Source: an uncultured Bacteroidia bacterium (GTDB taxonomy: Bacteria; Bacteroidota; Bacteroidia; Bacteroidales; F082). From it: DNA of 64,000 bases. Positions 1 through 9,134 of this stretch are shown here, one piece after another. Position 1 is the stretch's first letter; every line of letters starts with the position of its first letter. The stretch lies in contig CACYHX010000007.1 of the NCBI GenBank assembly GCA_902774365.1, positions 62,001-126,000 on the forward strand, in the 5' to 3' direction. Position numbers and translations under genes: made by a program. The notes beneath the pieces were generated by a model, which was not told the origin of the DNA, made no database searches, and worked only from the letters and a program-made list of their open reading frames with translations.

Positions 1-52
1 CACCGAAGGACAGATTCGTTTGAAGGACGGAGTGAGTGTTACGGTAAAATAA
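1..52 (+). CDS. RND efflux periplasmic adaptor, C-terminal end only (partial)
   Basis: The first bases read in frame (codons starting at base 2) as TEGQIRLKDGVSVTVK followed by TAA at 50-52. This is the usual ending of an RND membrane-fusion (HlyD/AcrA-like) adaptor, which bridges the inner-membrane pump and the outer-membrane channel. The stop lies 6 nt before the ATG of the RND permease, so the two are almost certainly one operon. Only 16 codons are in the window. The call rests on the characteristic tail and the neighbour; domains cannot be checked. Confidence 0.7.
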   Translation, partial: TEGQIRLKDGVSVTVK

Positions 53-58
53 TGAACA

Positions 59-3000
59 ATGAGTTTACAACGTACAGCAGTAAATAATGCAGTGACGACG
101 GCCTTGGTGTTTGTCGCCATCGCCATTTTCGGTATCTATTCCTTGATGAACCTCTCCATCAACCAGCTTCCCGACATGGAGACCAACTTCATCATGGTGC
201 TGACCAACTATCCGGGCGCCAGCGCAGAAGATATCGAGACCAATATCTCCAAGACTTTGGAAAACACCCTCAACGCCGTGCCCGACCTGAAGCACCTCTC
301 CTCCACTTCACGTGAGAACACCTCGGTCATCTCCATGGAGTTTGAGAGCGGCATCGACATTGAGGAAGCCACCAATAACGTGCGCGACAAGTTGGACATG
401 GTACGAAACTACCTGCCCGACGGCGCCACCAACCCTGTGATTTTCAAGTTCAACGCGGAAGACATGCCTATCATGCTGCTCAGCGTGACGGCCAAAGAGA
501 GCCTGCCCGCCTTGGAGAAAATCATCGACGACCGCATCACCACGCCTTTGGCCCGTGTGAGCGGCGTGGGCACGGTGTCGGCCAACGGTGCACCAAAACG
601 TGAGATTCAGGTCTACGTCGACCCCAACAAACTGGAAGCCTACAACCTGACCATCGAGTCGATTTCATCGACCTTGATGTATGAAAACCAGAACATTCCC
701 TCGGGTTATATCGACATCGGCTCCAACACCTACAACCTGCGCGTCGAGAAGCAGTTCCGTTCCGCCAAGGAGATGGAAGACATCGTGGTCGGCTCGCGCA
801 ACAACGCCCCGGTCTACCTCCGCGACGTGGCTCGCGTCATTGACGGCCCGGAAGAGCGTTCCCAGGAGTCGTTCAGCAACGGCGTGCAAGGTGCCACCAT
901 CGTGATCCAGAAGCAGACCGACGCCAACGCCGTGAACGTCATCAAAGGCATCAAGAAGCAGCTGAAAGAAATCGAGAAGACCTTGCCCTCCGACGTGAAA
1001 GTCACCATCATCGTCGACGGCTCCACCAGCATCATCAACTCCATCGGAAGCTTGCGCAACACCATCTTCATCACCTTCCTGTTGGTCATGCTCGTGGTGT
1101 TCGTCTTCCTCGGTCGCTGGCGCGCCACCTTCATCATCGTCTTGGCCATCCCGATTTCGTTGCTGGCTTCGTTGATTTACCTGTTTGCCACGGGCAACAC
1201 ACTGAATATCATCTCCATGTCGGCACTATCCATAGCCATCGGTATGGTTGTCGACGACGCCATCGTGGTGTTGGAGAACATCACCACGCACATCGAACGC
1301 GGTTCGAAGCCCAAAGAGGCCGCCGTACACGCCACACAGGAGGTGCAGCTGTCCGTCATCGCATCCACCTTGACGATGTTGGCCGTGTTCCTGCCGCTGA
1401 CCATGATCAAAGGCACGGCAGGCGTGATGTTCAAGCAGTTGGGTTGGATCGTTTCCATCATCATGATTGTCTCGACCTGTGGCGCCCTGACGTTGGTGCC
1501 TATGATGTGCTCTAAGATGCTTGTGATGAATCCCCATCAGAGCAAGTTCCACAAGGCCCTTTTCCGTCCCATCAACAAAGCCCTCGACGCCATCAGCAAC
1601 GGCTATGCCCGCCTCATCAACTGGGCCGTCAACCACCGCAAGCTGGTGTTCTTCGGCATGTTGGGATTGTTTGTCATCTCGTTGGCACTCTTGTTACCCA
1701 ACCTGAAGACCGAGATGATGCCCAGGGGCGACTCGGAGCGTCTCTCCATCAGCATCGAGCTGCCTGTTGGTACAGGCCAAGAGGTCACGGGAGCCTTTGC
1801 CAAAGAGTTGGCTGACGACTTCATGGCCATGCCCGAGGTCAAGATTTGTAACTACAGCTACGGTCAGGCCGACTCCGACAACGCCTTTGCCTCGATGCGT
1901 AACAACGGCACGCACATCATCTCGTTCAACCTGCGTATCGGCACCAAGACCGAGCGCCGCAAGGCCGGGATGCGCACCTCGACGGAAATCGCGGAAGAGA
2001 TTCGCTCCAAGCTCAACGCCATCCCGATGATCAAGAAAGCCAACGTCAGCGAAGGCGGTGGCGGCATGGGTGGCATGAGCACCGTCCAGGTGGAGATTTA
2101 TGGCTATGACTTCGGCACCACCGACCGCGTCGCCAACGAAATCGCCCAGAAGCTCCGCGACAAAGGCATCAAGCAGGTCATCGTGGGCCGCGACGAATAC
2201 ACTCCAGAATATCAAATCGACTTCGACCGCGAGAAGCTGGCCCTCAACGGCATGAACAGCTCCACCGCTGCCACCTACGTCAAGAACCGTATCAGCGGCT
2301 CGGTCACCTCTTACTATCGTGAGGACGGAGACGAGTACGACATCCGCGTGCGTTATGCCCCTGAGTTCCGCACCAGCATCGAGGACATCGAAGACATCAA
2401 GATCTACAATGGCTATGGTCAGGCCGTCCGCGTGGGCGACTTGGGCACCGTGGTCGAGACCTTGACCCCGCCTCAAATCCAACGTAAGGACCGTGAGCGT
2501 ATGGTCAGCGTGACCGCCGTCGTGGGTAAAGGCATGGTGCTGAGTGATGTCGTGAAGATGGCGCAGGAAGTGATTGACGACACGGAGATCCCTTCCGAAA
2601 TCCTGACCAAAATCGCCGGTGACTACGAGACCCAGCAGGAAATGTTTGGCGACCTGATCACCTTGCTCATCCTCATCATCATCTTGGTTTACATCGTGAT
2701 GGCCGCCCAGTTCGAGAACCTGATGAAGCCTTTCGTCATCATGTTCTCCGTGCCGTTCACCTTCACGGGTGTGTTGCTTGGCTTGTGGGTCAACAACGCC
2801 GCCTTGGGCGTCATGTCGTTGGTCGGTATCCTGATTCTGATGGGTATCGTCGTGAAGAACGGCATCGTGCTCATCGACTACACGACCCTCTTGGAGGAGC
2901 GTGGCGACGACGTGAAGGAAGCCACGGTGAAGGCCGCCCGTTCGCGTCTGCGTCCTATCTTGATGACCACCCTGACGACAGTGCTGGGTATGATCCCTAT

Positions 3001-3193
3001 GGCCATCGGTCGTGGCGAAGGTGCCGAGATGTGGAACGGCTTGGGTATCACCGTAGCCTGGGGTTTGACGGTTTCTACACTTATCACTTTGTTGCTCATT
3101 CCTGCTTTGTACTGCTCACTTGAAACCAGAGCCGTGCGCCGCAAGAAACGCAAAGCCGAGGAAGCCCTTACTAAAACTGAAAACATCCGATAA
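59..3193 (+). CDS. RND multidrug efflux permease (AcrB/MexB-like, HAE-1 type)
   Basis: This 1044-residue protein is full length for an inner-membrane proton-driven resistance-nodulation-division pump. It has an N-terminal membrane segment, two large periplasmic loops and two blocks of membrane helices. The proton-relay residues are visible: the Asp pair in the fourth-helix motif GMVVDDAIVVLEN (D399/D400) and the Lys in GIVVKNGIVLID (K933). The ATG at 59 follows the adaptor stop by 6 nt. A small PII-like gene starts 2 nt after the stop, so adaptor, pump and PII-like protein form one transcription unit. Substrates cannot be read from sequence; drugs, bile acids or detergents are typical of the family. 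Confidence 0.93.
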   Translation: MSLQRTAVNNAVTTALVFVAIAIFGIYSLMNLSINQLPDMETNFIMVLTNYPGASAEDIETNISKTLENTLNAVPDLKHLSSTSRENTSVISMEFESGIDIEEATNNVRDKLDMVRNYLPDGATNPVIFKFNAEDMPIMLLSVTAKESLPALEKIIDDRITTPLARVSGVGTVSANGAPKREIQVYVDPNKLEAYNLTIESISSTLMYENQNIPSGYIDIGSNTYNLRVEKQFRSAKEMEDIVVGSRNNAPVYLRDVARVIDGPEERSQESFSNGVQGATIVIQKQTDANAVNVIKGIKKQLKEIEKTLPSDVKVTIIVDGSTSIINSIGSLRNTIFITFLLVMLVVFVFLGRWRATFIIVLAIPISLLASLIYLFATGNTLNIISMSALSIAIGMVVDDAIVVLENITTHIERGSKPKEAAVHATQEVQLSVIASTLTMLAVFLPLTMIKGTAGVMFKQLGWIVSIIMIVSTCGALTLVPMMCSKMLVMNPHQSKFHKALFRPINKALDAISNGYARLINWAVNHRKLVFFGMLGLFVISLALLLPNLKTEMMPRGDSERLSISIELPVGTGQEVTGAFAKELADDFMAMPEVKICNYSYGQADSDNAFASMRNNGTHIISFNLRIGTKTERRKAGMRTSTEIAEEIRSKLNAIPMIKKANVSEGGGGMGGMSTVQVEIYGYDFGTTDRVANEIAQKLRDKGIKQVIVGRDEYTPEYQIDFDREKLALNGMNSSTAATYVKNRISGSVTSYYREDGDEYDIRVRYAPEFRTSIEDIEDIKIYNGYGQAVRVGDLGTVVETLTPPQIQRKDRERMVSVTAVVGKGMVLSDVVKMAQEVIDDTEIPSEILTKIAGDYETQQEMFGDLITLLILIIILVYIVMAAQFENLMKPFVIMFSVPFTFTGVLLGLWVNNAALGVMSLVGILILMGIVVKNGIVLIDYTTLLEERGDDVKEATVKAARSRLRPILMTTLTTVLGMIPMAIGRGEGAEMWNGLGITVAWGLTVSTLITLLLIPALYCSLETRAVRRKKRKAEEALTKTENIR

Positions 3194-3195
3194 CC

Positions 3196-3489
3196 ATGAA
3201 AGCCATCCTAATCACATACAACCAAGCCTACTACGACGAAATCGCCAAGGTGCTGAACGACAACGGCACGAAGGGCTTCACCGAATGGAATGAAATCAAA
3301 GGTCACGGCAGCGACACGGGCGAGCCGCACTACGGCACCCATGCCTGGCCGACCTTGAACAACGCCATCATCAGCATCGTCGACGACGACAAGGTGGACG
3401 GCATCCTCAACCAGCTGCACGAAAAAGACCTCAAGACCCCAGATTTGGGGCTGAGGGCTTTTAGTTGGAATATCGAGAAAATGATTTAA
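3196..3489 (+). CDS. PII-like small signalling protein linked to the RND pump
   Basis: A 97-residue protein opening MKAILITYNQAYYDEIAKVL with an NNAIISIVDDDKVDGIL strand-helix pattern near residue 55. This is the ferredoxin-like layout of PII/CutA-like domains. Members next to Bacteroidota efflux pumps are usually annotated as P-II family or DUF3240-like. It lacks the classical GlnB T-loop uridylylation segment, so it is not a normal nitrogen regulator. It is the last gene of the efflux operon, 2 nt after the permease stop, which suggests it senses a ligand or metal or modulates the pump. Its stop overlaps the stop of the convergent lipoprotein gene. Confidence 0.6.
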   Translation: MKAILITYNQAYYDEIAKVLNDNGTKGFTEWNEIKGHGSDTGEPHYGTHAWPTLNNAIISIVDDDKVDGILNQLHEKDLKTPDLGLRAFSWNIEKMI

Positions 3490-3917
3490 TTCGCCACGAA
3501 ATTACTCTGATACTTAAACAGAATATACTGGTCCGCGTTCATGTCGTAGTCGATGGTGTAGACGCAGAAGCGACAGTATTCGTAGGTGCCGTCGTCCAAG
3601 AGCAGGCGACCCACATAGCCGTCCTGCAGGTTGATGTGCTCGATGGTGTCGGTCCAGCCGTCTTTCGGGATTTTGTTGACCATACTCAAGCGATACACCA
3701 AATCCTTCACAAAGGCAAACTCCACCTGACTGGAGCCTGTGTTCGTCATGTTGAAGTCGTCGTCGGCCACGATGTTCACATCGCCTTGCGAGAAGAAGTT
3801 AACGCCCTCGTCTCTGTCGAGATAAACATAGGCCAACTTATAGTTTGTCTCAGAGGGGGCGCAAGCAACCATACCCAAGCACAGAGCTATTGCAATGATT
3901 ATATTCTTGATTTTCAT
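3486..3917 (-). CDS. Small lipoprotein of unknown function
   Basis: Read from the ATG at 3917 (MKIKNIIIAIALCLGMVAC) the protein is 143 residues with a short hydrophobic signal and a lipobox ending in Cys at about residue 19, so it should be a membrane-anchored lipoprotein. The longer frame from 3947 would put ten extra residues before the signal and is less likely. The mature part is acidic and beta-rich with no motif I recognise; small NigD-like or DUF5034-like Bacteroidales lipoproteins are similar in size. It converges with the PII-like gene, the two stops sharing three bases. Confidence 0.6.
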   Translation of the reverse strand: MKIKNIIIAIALCLGMVACAPSETNYKLAYVYLDRDEGVNFFSQGDVNIVADDDFNMTNTGSSQVEFAFVKDLVYRLSMVNKIPKDGWTDTIEHINLQDGYVGRLLLDDGTYEYCRFCVYTIDYDMNADQYILFKYQSNFVAN

Positions 3918-3961
3918 AGTAAGTAACTGTTCATAATTAAACTGCATTATTATAAGCTTCT

Positions 3962-4031
3962 TAGCTGTAAGCTATCAGCCGTCAGCTATCAGCTTGGTAG
4001 CTCCATAGCTGACTGCTGACTGCTGACGGCC
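3962..4031. repeat. Short-period intergenic repeat with inverted symmetry
   Basis: The gap between the lipoprotein gene and the ABC-F gene holds repeated AGCTNTCAGC and CTGACTG words. The left half (GCCGTCAGCTATCAGC) is roughly the inverse of the right half (GCTGACTGCTGACTG, then CTGACGGC). It can form an imperfect hairpin and may act as a terminator or be a degenerate dispersed element. No coding potential seen. Confidence 0.5.
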
Positions 4032-4085
4032 AAATTCTCCTGCCTTTTATGTAATTTTATTCTGCTCATCTACTTTTATTATGTA

Positions 4086-5846
4086 TTATCCTCCTATTTC
4101 ATCCAACTCTAGCCACCGCAGTTCCTTCTCATCCAGCAAGTCCTTGATTTCCTGCAGGCGGTTGCCCATGTCATGCAGTTTCTGGTAGTCGGTCTCGCTG
4201 TTCAAGGCCTCGGTGAGGGTCTGTTTTTCCGCTTCGAGGGCTTCCATCTCTTGGGCGAGGGTCTCGTATTCACGCTGTTCCTTGAAGGAACGCTTCACCT
4301 TGTCGCGCTGCTTCACGGGCTTTGGCTCTTCCTTCTTCTGCGCCGACTTCTCCTTACGTTCCTCGCGTTGCTTGGCGTCAAGATAGTCCTTATATTGGCT
4401 GTAATTGCCCATGAAGCCTTTCACCATGCCGTCGCCTTGGAAGACGAAGAGCTGGTCGACGACCTGGTCCATGAAGAAACGGTCGTGCGAGACCACCAAG
4501 AGGCAGCCTTTGTAGCCTTGTAGAAAGTCCTCTAATTTCTGTAACGTCAACAGGTCCAAGTCGTTGGTAGGCTCGTCGAGGATGAGGAAGTTGGGATTCT
4601 GCACCAGGATGGTCAGCAGGTAGAGACGTCGTTTCTCGCCTCCGCTGAGCAAGGCCACGGGCTGGCGATGCATCTTGTAGGGGAACATGAAATGCGCCAA
4701 CAGCTGGTCGGCCGTGTAGACCTTGTCCTTGCCATAGGTCATCACCTCGGCGATGTCGCGCACGGTGCTGATCACCGTCTTGCTCTCGTCGAACTTTATG
4801 CCTTCCTGTCGGTAATAGCCGTAGGTCACAGTCTCGCCCGTCTTCACCCTTCCCTTGTCGGGCTGCATCGCGCCGGTGATGAGGTTCAGGAAGGTGGACT
4901 TCCCCACTCCATTTTTGCCTATCAACCCGATGCGCTCGCCACGCTTGAAGACGTAGTCGAAATCCTTAAGCACCGTCAAGTCACCAAACGACTTCGACAC
5001 ATTGCTGAGTTCCAGTATCTTGCCACCCAAGCGCTGCATCTGCAGGCCAAACTCCAGACGTTCGTCCTGCTCTTGGTATCTGCTGCGTTCCTTCAGGTCA
5101 TAGAAGGCGTCGATACGGCTCTTCGACTTGCTCGTGCGGGCCTGCGGCGTGCTGCGCATCCATTCCAACTCGTATTTCAGCAGCTGGCTGTTGCGCTCCG
5201 CCGTGGCACGTTTCACCTCCTCACGCTCACGGCTCTTCTGCACGTAATAGTCGAAGTTGCCGTTGTGGGTGTACATCACGCCTTGATAGAGTTCAAAGAT
5301 CTTATTGCACACACGATCAAGGAAATAACGGTCGTGGGTGACCATGAGCAGCGTCATGCTCGACTGGGTGAGGAACTTCTCCAGCCACTCCACCATCTCC
5401 ACGTCGAGGTGGTTGGTAGGCTCGTCAAGTATCAGGAAGTCAGGCTCATGCAACAGCACCAAAGCCAAAGCCAGACGTTTCACCTGACCGCCCGAGAGTT
5501 CGTCGACCGACTGTTCCAGGTTGGTGATGGCGAAGCGGGTCAGATATTGCCTCGCCTTGAGGTGTTGTTCATCGTTGAGGTCGGCCAACAAATCCGAGAT
5601 ACGCGTCCCGGCCGGATACACGGGCAGCTGCTCAAGGTAGCCGATTTTGATGTCGTTGGCATAGGTGATGGTCCCCGTGTCGGGCGACTCCTGCCCTACC
5701 AGAATCTTCAGCATTGTCGACTTGCCCGAGCCGTTGGTGGCAATCAGCGCCGTCTTGTCGCCCTTCTCGATGCCAAAGGTGACATCGGCAAACAAGGTCT
5801 TGATGCCGTAGGACTTGGATATGCCGTTGACCGACAGATAGTTCAT
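4086..5846 (-). CDS. ABC-F family ATP-binding protein (Uup-like)
   Basis: A 586-residue cytosolic protein with two ABC nucleotide-binding domains and no membrane segments, the ABC-F layout. Walker A motifs are ATNGSGKST (about residue 36) and GKNGVGKST (about 320). Both domains keep LSGGxxxR signatures and LILDEPTNHLD or LILDEPTNDLD Walker B boxes. The linker is basic, and the C-terminal 90 residues are charged and probably coiled coil, as in Uup. The family binds the ribosome or nucleic-acid branch structures. The ATG overlaps the stop of the upstream glyoxalase-like gene by 4 nt (ATGA), indicating translational coupling. Confidence 0.9.
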   Translation of the reverse strand: MNYLSVNGISKSYGIKTLFADVTFGIEKGDKTALIATNGSGKSTMLKILVGQESPDTGTITYANDIKIGYLEQLPVYPAGTRISDLLADLNDEQHLKARQYLTRFAITNLEQSVDELSGGQVKRLALALVLLHEPDFLILDEPTNHLDVEMVEWLEKFLTQSSMTLLMVTHDRYFLDRVCNKIFELYQGVMYTHNGNFDYYVQKSREREEVKRATAERNSQLLKYELEWMRSTPQARTSKSKSRIDAFYDLKERSRYQEQDERLEFGLQMQRLGGKILELSNVSKSFGDLTVLKDFDYVFKRGERIGLIGKNGVGKSTFLNLITGAMQPDKGRVKTGETVTYGYYRQEGIKFDESKTVISTVRDIAEVMTYGKDKVYTADQLLAHFMFPYKMHRQPVALLSGGEKRRLYLLTILVQNPNFLILDEPTNDLDLLTLQKLEDFLQGYKGCLLVVSHDRFFMDQVVDQLFVFQGDGMVKGFMGNYSQYKDYLDAKQREERKEKSAQKKEEPKPVKQRDKVKRSFKEQREYETLAQEMEALEAEKQTLTEALNSETDYQKLHDMGNRLQEIKDLLDEKELRWLELDEIGG

Positions 5847-6307
5847 TTCGCGAAATGCTTGACGTATTCAATGGGATACTGCGACTTCTCCGAGACCTGC
5901 TCCACCGTCATGCCCGACTCAAACAGCCTCTTGATGACGGCATCCATCGGCTCGCCGACTTCGATGATATGGAAGTCAGGGTCATAGAAGCGGACGATGC
6001 GCTGTCCCCATGGGGCTTCCTCAACGGGATGGACATACTCGATTTCAGGGAAATCCTTCAGGTATTCCAGGAAATCATCAAAGTCCTTCTCCTCAAAATA
6101 CAGCTCGGCGTCGTTTGACTTACTACGGACCTCATCAGTATGGATCATCTCCTTCCATTTCTTCATCTCTTGCAGAGCGAAGCCACCAGAAAACTGCACG
6201 TTCTCACCGAAGTTCATGACGACACGGTCGCCTATCACCTCTTCATAGAAAGCGACAGCTTTTTTCATGTCGGTAACCGCCAGCAGCGGGCATTTGAATT
6301 GTAACAT
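5843..6307 (-). CDS. Glyoxalase/bleomycin-resistance (VOC) superfamily protein
   Basis: From the ATG at 6307 (MLQFKCPLLAVTDMKKAVAFYEEVIG) the protein is 154 residues, one VOC domain followed by a short helical tail. The betaalphabeta motif with AVAFYEEVIG and the later RFYDPDFHIIEVGEP are standard family sequences; the final Glu region is normally a metal ligand. A longer frame reaches 6370, but those codons lie inside the upstream terminator hairpin and promoter, so the internal ATG is preferred. Substrate unknown. Operon with the ABC-F gene by 4-nt overlap. Confidence 0.8.
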   Translation of the reverse strand: MLQFKCPLLAVTDMKKAVAFYEEVIGDRVVMNFGENVQFSGGFALQEMKKWKEMIHTDEVRSKSNDAELYFEEKDFDDFLEYLKDFPEIEYVHPVEEAPWGQRIVRFYDPDFHIIEVGEPMDAVIKRLFESGMTVEQVSEKSQYPIEYVKHFAK

Positions 6308-6326
6308 AGCATTAGGTTTTGATACT

Positions 6327-6335
6327 GCAAAGATA
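6327..6335 (-). promoter_or_regulatory. Promoter -7 box for the glyoxalase/ABC-F operon
   Basis: On the minus strand the sequence reads TATCTTTGC, a perfect TAnnTTTG box, about 20 nt before the chosen ATG at 6307. The box runs directly out of the T-tract of the preceding gene's terminator. Confidence 0.6.
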
Positions 6336-6366
6336 AAAAAAGCCTCGTATCGGCTGACACGAGGCT
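6334..6366 (-). terminator. Intrinsic terminator of the galM lipoprotein gene
   Basis: AGCCTCGT (6341-6348) pairs perfectly with ACGAGGCT (6359-6366) around a 10-nt loop. On the minus strand it is followed by a run of T (plus-strand A 6334-6340), 23 nt after the galM stop. Confidence 0.8.
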
Positions 6367-6388
6367 TCATTTTTTATCTAAAGACGCT

Positions 6389-7531
6389 TTATTTCTTCAT
6401 TTTGGGCAGCACGGCAAACTTGTAGATGCAGAGCTGGTGGTACTCGTCGCCAGGCTTCAGTATCGGCTTGGGTGCCAGCGTCTCATGGTTGATGGCATCG
6501 GGGAAATACTGGGTCTCGAGGGCCAGGCCTTCACGATAGTTCAAAGGCTTGCCACATTTGCCGATTCCCTTGCCGTCGAAGAAGTTACCGCTATAGAACT
6601 GCAGGCCCACCTGGTCGCTCCACACCTGCATCTCACGGCCGCTGACAGGCTCGGTCAAGATGGCGTTGCAGGCGTATGCCTTCGGGTCGCTCTTGTCGGC
6701 AATCCAGTTGTGGTCGTAACCCATGGCGTTCTTCAGCTGTTCGTCGTCGGCTTCGATATTGTCGCCGATGCGATGCTTCTCGCGGAAGTCGAAAGGCGTA
6801 TTCGTCACGCCGGAGAACTTGCCCGTCGTCAGGATCTGGTCGTCGATGGTGGTCATGTAGCGCGAGTTGATTTGCAGCTCGTGGTCGAGGATGGTGCCGT
6901 TGCCCTCGCCCTTCAGGTTGAAGAAGGAATGATGCGAGAAGTTGCACAGCGTGGCCTCGTCGGTGGTGGCAGAATAACGGATCTGGAACTGGTTGTCGTG
7001 CGTCAGGGTGTAGTTCATCGTCACGTCGAGGTTGCCAGGGAAGCCGTCTTCGCCGTTGGCAAACACGGTGTGCATCTGTATCACGCTGTCGTTGGCCGAG
7101 ACCACGTCCCACACGCGCTTGTCGGCTCCGATGAGACCGCCATGGAGGGTGTTCTCGCCGTCGTTCTTAGTCAGCTGGTATTCAATGCCATTCAAGGTAA
7201 AAGTGCCATTGGAGATGCGGTTGGCGCAACGGCCCACCACAGCGCCCAGATAACGTTCGCCCGAGTTGTTCAGATACTTGTCGATATGGTCGTAACCCAA
7301 AACGATATCCTCATAGCTGCCACGGTTGTCGGGCATCCAAAGGGCGACGACGCGACCGCCATAGTTGGTGACCTGCATCGTCAAAAAGCCATTGTGTAAA
7401 GTATAGAGAGAGACCTGCTTCCCTTCCACGACCTTGTTGAAATTCTCGGCAGGAATCAGTTTCACTTCTTTCTTGGGGTTGCAACCGACTAACAATAAGG
7501 CAATTGCAAAAATAAATAATGCTTTTTTCAT
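6389..7531 (-). CDS. galM: Aldose 1-epimerase (galactose mutarotase), lipoprotein form
   Basis: A 380-residue protein with a lipoprotein signal (MKKALFIFAIALLLVGC, Cys17). It interconverts alpha and beta anomers of galactose and other aldoses, here probably in the periplasm or on a membrane surface. Catalytic neighbourhoods are present: NTLHGGLIGADKRVW (first His), CNFSHHSFFNLKG (second His), GYDHNW (Asp) and LALETQYFPDAIN (Glu base). The length fits the family plus the signal. Single gene between a good promoter (7568-7599) and its own terminator. Confidence 0.93.
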   Translation of the reverse strand: MKKALFIFAIALLLVGCNPKKEVKLIPAENFNKVVEGKQVSLYTLHNGFLTMQVTNYGGRVVALWMPDNRGSYEDIVLGYDHIDKYLNNSGERYLGAVVGRCANRISNGTFTLNGIEYQLTKNDGENTLHGGLIGADKRVWDVVSANDSVIQMHTVFANGEDGFPGNLDVTMNYTLTHDNQFQIRYSATTDEATLCNFSHHSFFNLKGEGNGTILDHELQINSRYMTTIDDQILTTGKFSGVTNTPFDFREKHRIGDNIEADDEQLKNAMGYDHNWIADKSDPKAYACNAILTEPVSGREMQVWSDQVGLQFYSGNFFDGKGIGKCGKPLNYREGLALETQYFPDAINHETLAPKPILKPGDEYHQLCIYKFAVLPKMKK

Positions 7532-7567
7532 CTTTTTCTGATTACAAAATCTTCAAAAATCGAGCCG

Positions 7568-7599
7568 CAAAAATACAAATTCTCTTTAAAGTGTGCAAA
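7568..7599 (-). promoter_or_regulatory. galM promoter
   Basis: On the minus strand TTTG (plus 7596-7599) is followed after 20 nt by TATTTTTG (plus 7568-7575). This is the canonical Bacteroidota -33/-7 pair, 37 nt before the galM ATG. Confidence 0.65.
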
Positions 7600-7628
7600 C
7601 ACTATTTTATTTCGACGGGCCCAGCGAC

Positions 7629-9092
7629 CTAATTCGTTCTCACTACGCCTTGATAGTCAACGGTTTTATGGCGTTTCAAGAACTCTATCAGCATTTCCTC
7701 CGACGTCATGAACATACTCTCGCCTTCGTCCACGCTCTCGATGTTCACCGTTGAAGCGATGAAACTATTGAAGGCCACCTTATAGACTTTATTGGTCGAG
7801 AAGCCGTCACCATTCACCCACACATTCCTGCCGTCGTCGCTCACCTTGTAGGTCATCCCCGAGACGTACGAGGGATAGCCGCCGTTTTTCCGATAGTTGT
7901 TGAGGATGAACTTCTTCACCTGCTCGCCTGTCATCTGATACACAACCACTTCGTTGTTGAACGGGTCGATGCTATAGACATCCTTGACGGTGATGGGGCC
8001 TTTCTTGAGATGGGTGACGCGGATGCCGCCTGTGTTCTGGAAGGCGAAGTCGGCGCCACTGATTTCGCACAGGGCGTCGCAGAGCATGCTCCCAAGTTCT
8101 TCGGGGTTCTCGAACTTGGTCGTCGCCACGGCAAGGGCCTCGTTCAAGGCTGGCGCATCGTTGAATTCATCCAACATCGCCTTGACTTCAGGCTTTTCCT
8201 CACGCCTCGCATTGACGTTCAACACGACAGTTTCCTTGCCCACCACCTTATGGTCTTTCACCTTGATTTTCAGTAAGGTGGCATATTTAAGATGCGAGCC
8301 TGACTGGGTAATCACGACGCCATTGGTCTCGGAAGGGTGATCCACCAAGGTGTGGGAATGGCCGCCGATGATGGCATCGAGCCACGGGTTGGCTTGTGCC
8401 AGCTCCACGTCGTCCTCAAAGCCGCAATGCGAGAGCAGCAGCACCACGTCGTTCTCGTTTCTAAGGTATTTATAGTCAGGGAGAACCACCTCAGGACGTT
8501 TGAAGCTCACCTGCTTCAGGTTGTCGGGATGCGCGCCCGGGATGTCGCCATGACGCACCTCGATCAGGCCAACCACACCTATCTTCACGCCTTGCTGCTC
8601 AAAATGCTGCATTGGCAAGATGTCGAGGTCGACATCCTTGGGGATGAAGACATTGGCGCAGATGAAGGGGAAATCGGCCCTTTCGATGTCGTACTGAAGG
8701 TTCACGATGTTACCGTCCCATTCGTGGTTGCCCACCGCCGAGAGGTCGAAGCCCACCGTGTTCATCAGCGTGATCATGGGGTAATTGACGGGGTTGTACT
8801 GGTCATTGACGGGGTTGCCTGTGCGGTTGTCGCCCGCCGAAAACAGCAGCATATCGGGATAAATCGCCCTCAGGCTGTCGACCAAGGTGGCAAACTTGGG
8901 GAACAAGTCGATGTTGGAGTGCATGTCGTTGACCGACAGGATGACGATTTCGGCCTCCGTAGCATCCGCCGGAGCCTCTTTGGTCACGGACGAGTCCATG
9001 CCTTCGTTGGATTCAGAGTTCTGGTTGCGAAGCACGAGAAACAACACCACAGCCACCAAGGCGAGCATCAAAAGCATCTTCTTTTTATTCAT
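7629..9092 (-). CDS. Metallophosphatase / 5'-nucleotidase (UshA-like), exported or membrane-anchored
   Basis: A 487-residue two-domain nucleotidase. An N-terminal hydrophobic stretch (MLLMLALVAVVLFLVL) is a signal or membrane anchor. The metallophosphoesterase domain keeps VNDMHSN, SAGDNRTG, VGNHEWDG and GGHSHT metal-ligand motifs. The C-terminal substrate domain runs from about residue 310, with QNTGGIR and YSIDPFNNEVV segments. The family hydrolyses nucleotides or UDP-sugars in the periplasm for salvage. The usual DxHS box reads NDMHSN, which is normal. The gene is monocistronic and divergent from the histidine kinase gene. Confidence 0.88.
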   Translation of the reverse strand: MNKKKMLLMLALVAVVLFLVLRNQNSESNEGMDSSVTKEAPADATEAEIVILSVNDMHSNIDLFPKFATLVDSLRAIYPDMLLFSAGDNRTGNPVNDQYNPVNYPMITLMNTVGFDLSAVGNHEWDGNIVNLQYDIERADFPFICANVFIPKDVDLDILPMQHFEQQGVKIGVVGLIEVRHGDIPGAHPDNLKQVSFKRPEVVLPDYKYLRNENDVVLLLSHCGFEDDVELAQANPWLDAIIGGHSHTLVDHPSETNGVVITQSGSHLKYATLLKIKVKDHKVVGKETVVLNVNARREEKPEVKAMLDEFNDAPALNEALAVATTKFENPEELGSMLCDALCEISGADFAFQNTGGIRVTHLKKGPITVKDVYSIDPFNNEVVVYQMTGEQVKKFILNNYRKNGGYPSYVSGMTYKVSDDGRNVWVNGDGFSTNKVYKVAFNSFIASTVNIESVDEGESMFMTSEEMLIEFLKRHKTVDYQGVVRTN

Positions 9093-9134
9093 GTGTCAAA
9101 GTTTTGAATATGCTGCAAATTTAGGAAAAAGTTT

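Noticed and set aside
3962..4031. CRISPR-like short repeats
   Set aside because: Units are 7-10 nt with no unique spacers; they are simple intergenic repeats. The same holds for 36947-37090 and 43081-43112.
4668..5987. 439-codon plus-strand frame opposite the ABC-F and glyoxalase genes
   Set aside because: Shadow of clear ABC-F motifs; composition typical of antisense frames in GC-rich genes.
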